From positions 1-52,392 of the forward strand of contig JARGNI010000040.1 in NCBI GenBank assembly GCA_029213195.1: DNA of 52,392 bases, given 5' to 3'. The notes under the pieces were generated by a model, which saw only the letters and a list, made by a program, of their open reading frames with translations, searched no databases and was not told the origin of the DNA. The stretch comes from Verrucomicrobiales bacterium (GTDB lineage Bacteria; Verrucomicrobiota; Verrucomicrobiia; Verrucomicrobiales; DEV007). Each line of letters starts with the position of its first letter. The stretch's first letter is position 1. The position numbers and the translations under genes are program-made. Of this stretch, positions 45,901 through 52,392 are shown one piece after another.

Positions 45901-48900
45901 CCGGCGGTTTTCGCGGGTCTGATCGCCGCCTGCAAGCCCAGCCTCGGCAACAATGAACTGGGAGGTGGCTACGAGCGAAACCTGGAGCGTTTTCTCGCTC
46001 GGATGGCTCTCGAGCGGTTCCCTGCGGAACTGAAAAGCTATCTCGACAAATCATCCGGAGATCACCCGGCCGGGAATCTTCTCTGGGCCATCCAGGCGCT
46101 CGGTGATGAAGCCAAGCAGGCTGCCTTTCTCGGAATCTGGAGCAAGGTGAAGTCCGAAACGATGGATGGCGAGACCTTCATCGCCATTTCTGGAATGCTG
46201 AACAACCCGGAAGTCTTTCGGGCGGTGCAGCCAATTTTCCAGGACCCAGGCAAAGCGGAGAATCTTGTCGGTCTTGCCATCGCCAATCAGTCTCGCGTGC
46301 AGTCGAAGAAGCTCAACGAGATGCTGGTGCCGATGGTGCGGCAGTTGCTGACCAATCCGAAGACCGTGGGATTGGGATTGAAAGCCGTCGGCAAATTCCG
46401 GATCGCAGCTCTCGGCGCAGAAGTCGCCAAGATCCCACCGATGACAGATGACCTCGTGACGCTGCGTCTCCTTCTCGGTGCCCAGGCGGTCCAGCCGAAA
46501 CTGAACGCAGACAGTTTCATCCGTGTCGCAGGCAATGCCTCGTTGCCCTTCGATATTCGGATGGAGGCTGCTCATGCGCTCGCCTCGGTGAATCCGAAGG
46601 AAGCGACTCGTCTTTCGAACGAACTCCTTGCGTCTGCAGATTCCTACCAAAAGGGACAACTCGTGAGTCTGTTCTCACAGTCGAAGGCCGGGGGATTGCT
46701 TCTTTGTTCTCTCGCCGCTACGGGTGCAGTTCCGCCAGAAGCGTTTGATCTTTCGGCAGCCGAGCGCGTGGCCCAGTCGCATCCCGCCAACCCCGAAGCA
46801 AAGAAGATTATTGCCTCCGCCAGGAAGCGTATTGCGGAGCAACGCAAACAGGCGCAGGAGCGGATTCATTCCCTCATGTCCTACGTCGAAAAGAACCCGG
46901 GCGATCCGGAGAAAGGGAAGGTCACGTTTGGTTCCTGCCTGACCTGCCACAAGGTTGGAAACGAAGGTCAGGATATCGCGCCGCCCCTAGATGGTTCTGG
47001 CCACCGAGATCTCGAACATCTGCTCACGGCCATCGTGGATCCTGATGCGGCAGTCGAAGGTGGCTACGGACTCTATCGTGTCACCAAAACCGATGGTTCG
47101 GTCTTGGAAGGTTATCTCGACAAGAAAGAAGCCCTGGGTACGACCGTCGCAATGATGGGTGGCTCTCGGATGTTTATTCCCCAGACCGAGATCAAGAGCC
47201 AGAACTTCGTCGGCGGGCGTTCCTTCATGCCACCAGCCTTCGGTCAGTTGCCTGAGGAAACCATGGCCGACCTCGTGGCTTACATTGGGACTCTCAAAGA
47301 GGGCGCAGCGCCGGCGGGTTCCACAGCTGGCAGAGCAGAGGCCCCCGCAGAGAAGCGGCCAGCGGCGAAACCGAAGACAGGGAAACAGCCGAACATCATC
47401 GTGATCTTCACGGACGATCAGGGATACAACGATGTGGGGTGTTTCGGGTCGCCGCTCATCAATACGCCGAACCTGGATCAAATGGCGGCCGAAGGATTGA
47501 AGCTTACCTCGTTCTACGCACAACCTGTCTGCGGGGTGTCTCGGGCGGCCTTGCTGACTGGCTCGTATCCGATTCGTGTGGGTGAACCCGGCAACGTGAA
47601 GAATTTGCACACGGTGCTTCACCCTTCCGAGATCACGATCGCTGAAGTGCTGGGTGATGCGGGCTACGCAACCGGCATGATCGGGAAGTGGCATCTTGCA
47701 GGCGGCGGCCGCGGTGATTCCTGGAATCGTGATCTGCTGCCGAATGCGCAAGGTTTTGATTACTGGTTTGGCTCCCCTTCACACAACGGCACCACCCGGG
47801 TAGTTCCTCCCGGCAAAGGTCACACCGAACTGATGCGAAATGGCGAGATCGTGGATCCCATGGTCGACCAGGAAGAAATGGGGCAATTGACGAAGCAATA
47901 CACCGAAGAAGCGCTCGAGTTCATTCGTCGAGAAAAGGATGAACCATTCTTTCTCTACCTTGCGCACACCATGCCGCATGTGCCGATCAATGCTTCCGAA
48001 GCCTTTCTCGGGAAGAGTAAGCGTGGTCTCTACGGCGATGTCATTGAAGAACTCGACTGGTCCGTGGGGCAGGTGCTTGCTGAAGTGAAGCGCCACAACC
48101 TCGACGACAACACCATTGTCATCTTCACTTCGGACAATGGTCCCTGGGTCGAAGGGCACCTGGAAGGAGAGGGGGGAACTGATTCCCACTATGGTTCGGC
48201 GGATCCCCTTCGTGGATGGAAGATGTCTGCCTGGGAAGGCGGCTGTCGCGTCCCGTTCATCGCGCGCTGGCCCGATAAGATCCCAGCAGGTCGTGTCAGT
48301 GACGAGATTCTCACGACGATGGATTTTCTTCCCACCTTTGCCAGTCTCGCAGGCGTCAGCCCGGCGGCAGATCGCACTCTCGACGGATACGACGCGTCTG
48401 ACTTTCTTTTCGGAGAAACCGAAACCAGTCCCCGTGATACCTATCTCTATTACTCGGGCTGCCTGTTGACCGGGATCCGGGAAGGGAAGTGGAGGCTCGT
48501 CCGACCTCGTGTCAGGAATCCTCAAGGACTCGGCTGGTGGGGACGCATGATCGAAGCGGTCGCCGATTACGAACTCTACGATCTCGATGCCGACCCCGGC
48601 GAAACGAAAAATGTGGCTGACGAACATCCCCAGGTCGTGGAGCGGCTTAAGGGGCTCATCGCTGAGGCGAGGGAGGAACTGGGAGACATCGATCTGGCTG
48701 GATCCGGCGCTCGCTACTTCGAAGAGGGTGAACGTGTCCTCCAGGTTTCCGGCAGGCGCGCAAATGGCAAAGGCCAGACGAGTCCGCCTCAGATCAAATA
48801 CGATGAGTTCAAACCCGTAGGAAATCTCCGCTTCAGTTTCGAGGAGGGAGGTCTCGACGGTTGGCAGGTCATCGAAGGAAAGTTTGCCGAGGCGGTGACC

Positions 48901-50685
48901 GATCGTCCCTCGTTGGCGAAGTGGAGAGACCAGCCGTTTGCCCGACATGGCGGACACCACGTTTCAACCCTCATGGTGCCGGATGATGCCGGGGTTTCTG
49001 ATAAGCAAACGGGGGTGTTGCAATCTCCGGTTTTTGTTCTCGAAGGCGATAAGGCGGCCTTCCTCGTTTCCGGTGGATTCGATGCCGGGAAACTCTATGT
49101 GGCCCTGACCGACGTAGAATCGGGTGATCCATTGATACGAGCAGGGGGAAACAGCGACCACCGCATGCGTCGTGTCGTCTGGGATGTCTCGAAATGGAAA
49201 GGAAAGACAGTGCGCTTTCAGGTCGTCGACCATCATCCTGATGGCTGGGGCCATCTCAATGTCGATGATTTCTCCGTTCAAGGAGAACGAGTCACTGTAG
49301 AGCCTCCAGCTACGCCAACCCCGGCTGACTCCAGGGCAGCAGCGGTAGCAAAGAAGGACGCCGCAAAGAAACCCAACTTCGTCATCATCTTTACGGATGA
49401 TCAGGGCTATGGCGACCTCAGCTGTTTCGGAGGCAAGCATGTCAACACGCCTCGCATTGATCAGATGGCAGCGGAAGGTTCTCGTCTTACCAGTTTCTAC
49501 GTGGCGGCTCCGGTTTGCACACCGTCACGTGCTGCGCTGATGACGGGCAGCTATCCGAAGCGAGTGAATATGGCGACAGGCTCAAACTTCGGAGTTCTTC
49601 TTGCCGGAGATAAGAAGGGGCTGAATCCTGACGAAATCACCATTGCCGAGGTATTGAAGGGAGCCGGATACAAAACCGGGATGTTCGGCAAGTGGCATCT
49701 CGGGGATCAACCTGAGTTTCTCCCGACCCGCCAGGGTTTCGACGAGTTCTTCGGGATTCCCTTCAGCCATGATATTCATCCGTATCATCCTCAGGCGAAA
49801 TGGAATTTCCCTCCCCTGGCACTGCTGGACCAGGAGAAGGTCATTGAGATGGATCCAGACGCGGATTTCCTGACAAAGCGATTCACGGAGAGGGCCGTAG
49901 ACTTTATCAAGGAGAACAGCGACGAGCCGTTTTTCGTGTATCTCCCGCATCCGATCCCACACAAGCCACTGCACGTGTCGCCACCGTTCATGGAAGGAGT
50001 GGATCCGGCGATCATTGAGGCACTCGATGAAGAAGGGGATCGCGTGGACTATAAAACGCGGGACAAGTTGTTCCGTCAGGCCATCAATGAGATCGACTGG
50101 TCCGTCGGACGGATTCTGGACACACTGAAAGAGGAGGGCGTCGACGAGAACACTTTAGTGATTTTCTTTTCTGACAATGGGCCTGCCATCGGGAGTGCGG
50201 GCCCACTCAAAGGAAGAAAGGGCAGCACCTTCGAAGGAGGAATGCGCGAGCCTACCGTGATTCGCTGGCCGGGCCAGATTCCTGCTGGCAAGGACAATGG
50301 CGAATTGATGACGGCGATGGATCTGTTGCCGACCTTTGCGAAGTTGGCCGGGGCTGAGGTGCCAAAGGATCGAGTCATCGATGGCAAGGATGTCTGGCCC
50401 GTGCTGGCAGGCAAGGCGAAGACACCCCACAAGAGCTTTTTCTATCACGGTGGAAACAATCTCAAGGCAGTTCGTTCGGGAGACTGGAAGCTTCACGTCA
50501 ATGGCAAGAAGCCGGTGGCCCTTTTCAACCTCGCAACCGACATTGGCGAGAAGAAGAATGTTTTGGCGGAGAACAGGGAGGTCGCCCAGCAACTTCTCGG
50601 TGAGATCGCGAAGTTTCAGAGAGACATCGCAGAGAACAGTCGACCTGCTGCGTTCGTTGAGAATCCCAAGCCCTTGGAGAAATGA
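42904..50685 (+). CDS. giant multi-enzyme protein: DUF1080, dehydrogenase, cytochrome c, two sulfatases
   Basis: 2593 residues, one frame, with a single signal peptide (about 1-21). Order: DUF1080 (24-215; [14 protein letters not shown]); beta-sandwich 1 (270-420; [13 protein letters not shown]); Lys/Ala linker; PVC-type dehydrogenase-like propeller (470-865; [16 protein letters not shown]); HEAT-like helical repeats (875-1130); cytochrome c-type module with CLTCH (1345-1349) ending in the IGTLKE helix; Ala/Pro/Lys linker; sulfatase 1 (1495-1960) whose active site reads CGVSR (Cys1543) instead of CxPSR; beta-sandwich 2 (1971-2135); linker [10 protein letters not shown]; sulfatase 2 (2156-2580) with a normal CTPSR (Cys2205). 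It would combine sugar oxidation, 3-keto-glycoside cleavage and desulfation in the periplasm. It overlaps the next sulfatase gene by 4 nt. Confidence 0.92.
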   Translation: MKIPFIYAFLAASLLCPVLEAQQASQAVSLFDGKTLEDWDFDPKVWRVEDGLITGGSRTEKIPKNYFIATKQSYQNFELKLTIKCSGDPKTGLINSGIQIRSRRVPGGAHVAGYQVDVGQGWFGKIYDEYRRRRVIAEPVDAEALAKVVDVFGWNEYRIRAEGPRIRVWINEILATDYTEKDPDIALDGVIAPQVHSGGVALVQVKDVSIVELPPSPGAPTWESLGGLEAALKKAPPAPKKRNPKAKGTPQARNANKIPSPPKGGGRVTFDFESGDLQGWYIADGWFGHLIADNKTVRAGGGLSNKEGKYFIGTLEAAPGGVTGDPQIGIVESPVFQLTGPEIQFAVSGGKHADTYVGLYTLDGKEVRKASGKNSEEFQPVTWNVPELVGKPVFARLVDRNQKGWGHVTMDAFSAEGKLLPDETKKRLALAKPKKPSAKELAAAKAKQKRPGKKTQSARTTAKSAAEQLAGFTVPEGFVIELVASEEHGVINPIDLTFDDAGRLWTQTAQMYPLDPISGMRWQQFLDLMKDEKTQNTHPEFKRIKDLYQLKTKGDDKILILEDPTKPADGPLHVWADGLAIPQSILPYKDGAYVCHGSELFLLRDTDGDGKSDKMEPVLSGFGFTDTHTMSHLLVRGPGSYIHFSQGALNQGLVTAVESGFQDRIDAACQVRFGLDHQDFEVLSAGPSNMWGLQLRANGQWYGTEANDRAYCVIPWEHGTAVTGAAFRPMRPYQPLLPELHDFRVGGTGISGLEFSEDTEGGFPYEEWKDVALLANPITSTINAVRVHRNPDGTVEAEHLSDFLSSDDDWFRPVNLEFGPDGCLYIADFYNKIVSHNEVTTDHPDRDKAHGRIWRIRHESQEPRKIPDVTKASPEQLVVHLQSPSLWEKRAAWQQIADRELSDLTPALVELAADEEKTVTTRIHALWSLEELGHFDNSLLDALLAAEDGDLRREAVRSLASFEMDPASAAALATPFVEDENAMVRSQAIRTLGDLRSTDPAVFAGLIAACKPSLGNNELGGGYERNLERFLARMALERFPAELKSYLDKSSGDHPAGNLLWAIQALGDEAKQAAFLGIWSKVKSETMDGETFIAISGMLNNPEVFRAVQPIFQDPGKAENLVGLAIANQSRVQSKKLNEMLVPMVRQLLTNPKTVGLGLKAVGKFRIAALGAEVAKIPPMTDDLVTLRLLLGAQAVQPKLNADSFIRVAGNASLPFDIRMEAAHALASVNPKEATRLSNELLASADSYQKGQLVSLFSQSKAGGLLLCSLAATGAVPPEAFDLSAAERVAQSHPANPEAKKIIASARKRIAEQRKQAQERIHSLMSYVEKNPGDPEKGKVTFGSCLTCHKVGNEGQDIAPPLDGSGHRDLEHLLTAIVDPDAAVEGGYGLYRVTKTDGSVLEGYLDKKEALGTTVAMMGGSRMFIPQTEIKSQNFVGGRSFMPPAFGQLPEETMADLVAYIGTLKEGAAPAGSTAGRAEAPAEKRPAAKPKTGKQPNIIVIFTDDQGYNDVGCFGSPLINTPNLDQMAAEGLKLTSFYAQPVCGVSRAALLTGSYPIRVGEPGNVKNLHTVLHPSEITIAEVLGDAGYATGMIGKWHLAGGGRGDSWNRDLLPNAQGFDYWFGSPSHNGTTRVVPPGKGHTELMRNGEIVDPMVDQEEMGQLTKQYTEEALEFIRREKDEPFFLYLAHTMPHVPINASEAFLGKSKRGLYGDVIEELDWSVGQVLAEVKRHNLDDNTIVIFTSDNGPWVEGHLEGEGGTDSHYGSADPLRGWKMSAWEGGCRVPFIARWPDKIPAGRVSDEILTTMDFLPTFASLAGVSPAADRTLDGYDASDFLFGETETSPRDTYLYYSGCLLTGIREGKWRLVRPRVRNPQGLGWWGRMIEAVADYELYDLDADPGETKNVADEHPQVVERLKGLIAEAREELGDIDLAGSGARYFEEGERVLQVSGRRANGKGQTSPPQIKYDEFKPVGNLRFSFEEGGLDGWQVIEGKFAEAVTDRPSLAKWRDQPFARHGGHHVSTLMVPDDAGVSDKQTGVLQSPVFVLEGDKAAFLVSGGFDAGKLYVALTDVESGDPLIRAGGNSDHRMRRVVWDVSKWKGKTVRFQVVDHHPDGWGHLNVDDFSVQGERVTVEPPATPTPADSRAAAVAKKDAAKKPNFVIIFTDDQGYGDLSCFGGKHVNTPRIDQMAAEGSRLTSFYVAAPVCTPSRAALMTGSYPKRVNMATGSNFGVLLAGDKKGLNPDEITIAEVLKGAGYKTGMFGKWHLGDQPEFLPTRQGFDEFFGIPFSHDIHPYHPQAKWNFPPLALLDQEKVIEMDPDADFLTKRFTERAVDFIKENSDEPFFVYLPHPIPHKPLHVSPPFMEGVDPAIIEALDEEGDRVDYKTRDKLFRQAINEIDWSVGRILDTLKEEGVDENTLVIFFSDNGPAIGSAGPLKGRKGSTFEGGMREPTVIRWPGQIPAGKDNGELMTAMDLLPTFAKLAGAEVPKDRVIDGKDVWPVLAGKAKTPHKSFFYHGGNNLKAVRSGDWKLHVNGKKPVALFNLATDIGEKKNVLAENREVAQQLLGEIAKFQRDIAENSRPAAFVENPKPLEK

Positions 50686-52103
50686 TGCATCGCTTTCTCC
50701 TTTGTCTTCTCCTGTTGGTTTGGTTGGTGTTTTCCGGGCCGAGGGCATTCGCCGAGTCCCTCGAGGACAAACCCAATCTGATCATCATCTTCACCGATGA
50801 CCAGGGCTATGGCGATCTGAGCTGCTTTGGCGGGAAGCATGTCTACACGCCGAACATCGACCAGATGGCAAAGGAGGGCGCGCGACTGACCAGCTTCTAC
50901 GTGGCGGCACCGCTCTGCACCCCCTCGAGGGCTGCATTGATGACAGGTTGTTACCCGGCCAGGATTGATATGGATGTGCCGTCTTCGCTCGAGATCAAGA
51001 TGAAGCATATTCCGCCAGGCAGAAAAATGCCTGTGTGTTTGGAAGGGGATGGAAGGGGTCTGAATCCAAAGGAACTGACCATTGCCGAAGTGGCCCAATC
51101 CGCTGGTTACAAGACCGGGATGTTTGGGAAGTGGCACTTGGGGGATCAACCCGAGTTCCTTCCGACACGGCAGGGCTTTGAAGAGTTTTTTGGGATTCCC
51201 TACAGTCACGACATGCAACCGAAGCACCCAAGGCAGAAGTTCTTTCATTTCCCGCCCCTGCCAGTGCTAGAAGGCGAGAAGGTGATCGAGTTGAAACCCG
51301 ATGCCGACCTCCTGACCCGCCGGATCACGGAGCGTGCGGTCGACTTTATCGAGCGAAACAAAGACGATCCCTTTTTTCTCTACGTTGCTCACCCTTTGCC
51401 ACATGGCCCTCTTGCGGCCTCTCCCCAGATCAAGAAGGAGTATGCGGAGCAGTTGAAAGTGAACGGAGCCGGCAAACCGGGGATCTTCCCGACGACGATC
51501 TATGAGATCGATTGGTCCGTCGGCGAGGTTCTGAAGACGCTCAAGGAGCAGGGGATCGATGAGAACACCATCGTGTGGTTCACCACCGACAACGGTCCCG
51601 CGGGCGGAAAGGGTTCCGCCAAACCGCTGAGCGGAAAGAAGGGATCTACCCTCGAGGGCGGCCAGCGCGTGCCCACCGTGATCCGCTGGCCCCGGGGCAT
51701 CCCGGCTGGGAGTGACAGCGATAAGCTGACAACGGCGATGGATATCCTCCCGACCTTCGCCAAGCTCGCGGGAGCGCAGCTTCCCGAAGATCTCGTGATC
51801 GACGGAAAAGACATTCTCCCGACGCTCGTAGAAGGGGCGCAGAGTCCCCACGAGTATTTCTTCTATGCTCACTGGGGAATTCTCGAAGCCGTGCGCTGGA
51901 GGTCCTGGAAGCTACGTATTGTCGATGGCAAGGAGGCGCTCTATGACTTGGACAAAGACATCGGTGAGAAGAAGAATGTCGCGGCCAACCACCCGGAGAT
52001 CGTAGAGGAGTTGAAAGCTGCGATGCGTGGGTTTGAAGAGGAGATGGAAGCCAGTGTCCGTCCAGCGGGGATGGTCGAAAACCCGGTTCCGCTGACGAAG
52101 TAG
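50682..52103 (+). CDS. secreted S1-type sulfatase
   Basis: 473 residues; signal peptide about 1-24. [20 protein letters not shown], formylglycine motif [11 protein letters not shown] with Cys79, [40 protein letters not shown] and [10 protein letters not shown]. It is closely similar through most of its length to the last sulfatase module of the preceding giant protein, including the [18 protein letters not shown] and [13 protein letters not shown] stretches, so one arose from the other by tandem duplication. Start and previous stop overlap as ATGA; the following ATG (50685) is an alternative start. Confidence 0.94.
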   Translation: MMHRFLLCLLLLVWLVFSGPRAFAESLEDKPNLIIIFTDDQGYGDLSCFGGKHVYTPNIDQMAKEGARLTSFYVAAPLCTPSRAALMTGCYPARIDMDVPSSLEIKMKHIPPGRKMPVCLEGDGRGLNPKELTIAEVAQSAGYKTGMFGKWHLGDQPEFLPTRQGFEEFFGIPYSHDMQPKHPRQKFFHFPPLPVLEGEKVIELKPDADLLTRRITERAVDFIERNKDDPFFLYVAHPLPHGPLAASPQIKKEYAEQLKVNGAGKPGIFPTTIYEIDWSVGEVLKTLKEQGIDENTIVWFTTDNGPAGGKGSAKPLSGKKGSTLEGGQRVPTVIRWPRGIPAGSDSDKLTTAMDILPTFAKLAGAQLPEDLVIDGKDILPTLVEGAQSPHEYFFYAHWGILEAVRWRSWKLRIVDGKEALYDLDKDIGEKKNVAANHPEIVEELKAAMRGFEEEMEASVRPAGMVENPVPLTK

Positions 52104-52168
52104 CTCGGATTTCGTGGCGGCGGCGCCTTATACCGATCGGAGGAATGAGGTGGTAGAATGGCTGAGTT

Positions 52169-52255
52169 GGACCTTTTCAAATGCAAGGCGTGATCGAGGA
52201 GCGGGGCGGCCGTCCGCATCGTGACAAGCTCAGAACGAAGCAGTTGGGAAGGTCC
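52169..52255. repeat. 87-bp palindrome-ended element
   Basis: Ends GGACCTTTTCAA and TTGGGAAGGTCC form 12-bp inverted termini with two mismatches. The interior is GC-rich (GGGGCGGCCGTCC) with no reading frame of note. It occupies the 289-bp end region after the last sulfatase; the remaining 137 bp to the window edge are AT-richer and show nothing recognisable. Confidence 0.6.
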
Positions 52256-52392
52256 GGCCAGCTTTCCAATCCAATCCGCGAAGCGCTGATCCTCCCCCCA
52301 AAAAACAATTTCATTTTACCAGATCATTCATCCGGTTGGTATTAGGGTGCGTTCGAAAATTCAATAAATGGCTTGTACTAACGTTAGGGTAA

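Overview
The window looks like a chromosomal segment of a Verrucomicrobiota bacterium (PVC superphylum). The reasons are a complete four-gene Verru_Chthon pseudopilin cassette, PVC-type cytochrome families (DUF1592/DUF1552 pair, CxxCH-ended dehydrogenase), an LL-diaminopimelate aminotransferase, an ECF sigma factor of Rhodopirellula/Verrucomicrobium style and a dense set of exported S1-type sulfatases. Base composition is moderately GC-rich, and many genes lack an obvious Shine-Dalgarno sequence.

Layout: 1-4.1 kb holds a cut DUF418 membrane protein, a MoxR/DUF58 operon and a secreted esterase, followed by tRNA-Leu(UAA). 4.5-10.4 kb is the Verru_Chthon A-B-C-D cassette. 10.5-12.6 kb encodes two adjacent proteins matching the two halves of plant Tm-1. 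12.6-13.7 kb is a repeat-rich patch with a GxxExxY gene framed by inverted repeats and a Dabb protein. 13.7-21.7 kb carries a sulfatase with a C-terminal beta-sandwich, a double-sulfatase fusion, a BamB-like beta-propeller protein and a decayed sulfatase relic. 22.0-26.9 kb is a DUF1592/DUF1552 pair. 26.9-30.3 kb (minus strand) has an iduronate-sulfatase-like enzyme and an AbgT transporter. 31.0-33.9 kb has a cytidylyltransferase-like protein, a CDP-alcohol phosphatidyltransferase and DapL. 33.9-38.0 kb has a second beta-propeller protein, a 14-bp tandem repeat, an ECF sigma factor and a membrane-anchored FecR-serpin fusion. 38.2-52.1 kb is a polysaccharide-utilisation-like cluster: two sulfatases, a DUF1080 protein, a 2593-residue multi-enzyme protein and a further sulfatase overlapping it by 4 nt.

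Functionally, the 13.7-21 kb and 38-52 kb regions appear dedicated to attack on sulfated glycans. They hold nine apparently intact sulfatase domains in seven genes plus one relic, together with predicted 3-keto-glycoside hydrolase (DUF1080) and cytochrome-linked dehydrogenase modules. No formylglycine-generating enzyme, glycan lyase or classical SusC/D pair is present in the window.

The two most notable items are (i) an ECF sigma gene translationally overlapping a gene for a FecR-like anti-sigma domain fused to a full serpin, which suggests a protease-sensing signalling switch, and (ii) the giant fusion DUF1080-beta-sandwich-dehydrogenase-HEAT-cytochrome c-sulfatase-beta-sandwich-sulfatase. 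A recurrent 17-bp motif (consensus GTGGATTTNGGATATGG) lies upstream of several genes, including three sulfatase-type genes, and may be a shared promoter or operator. Several dispersed repeat families (TTCGCG-rich inverted repeats, 158-bp REP-pair elements, an 87-bp palindromic element) punctuate the intergenic spaces.
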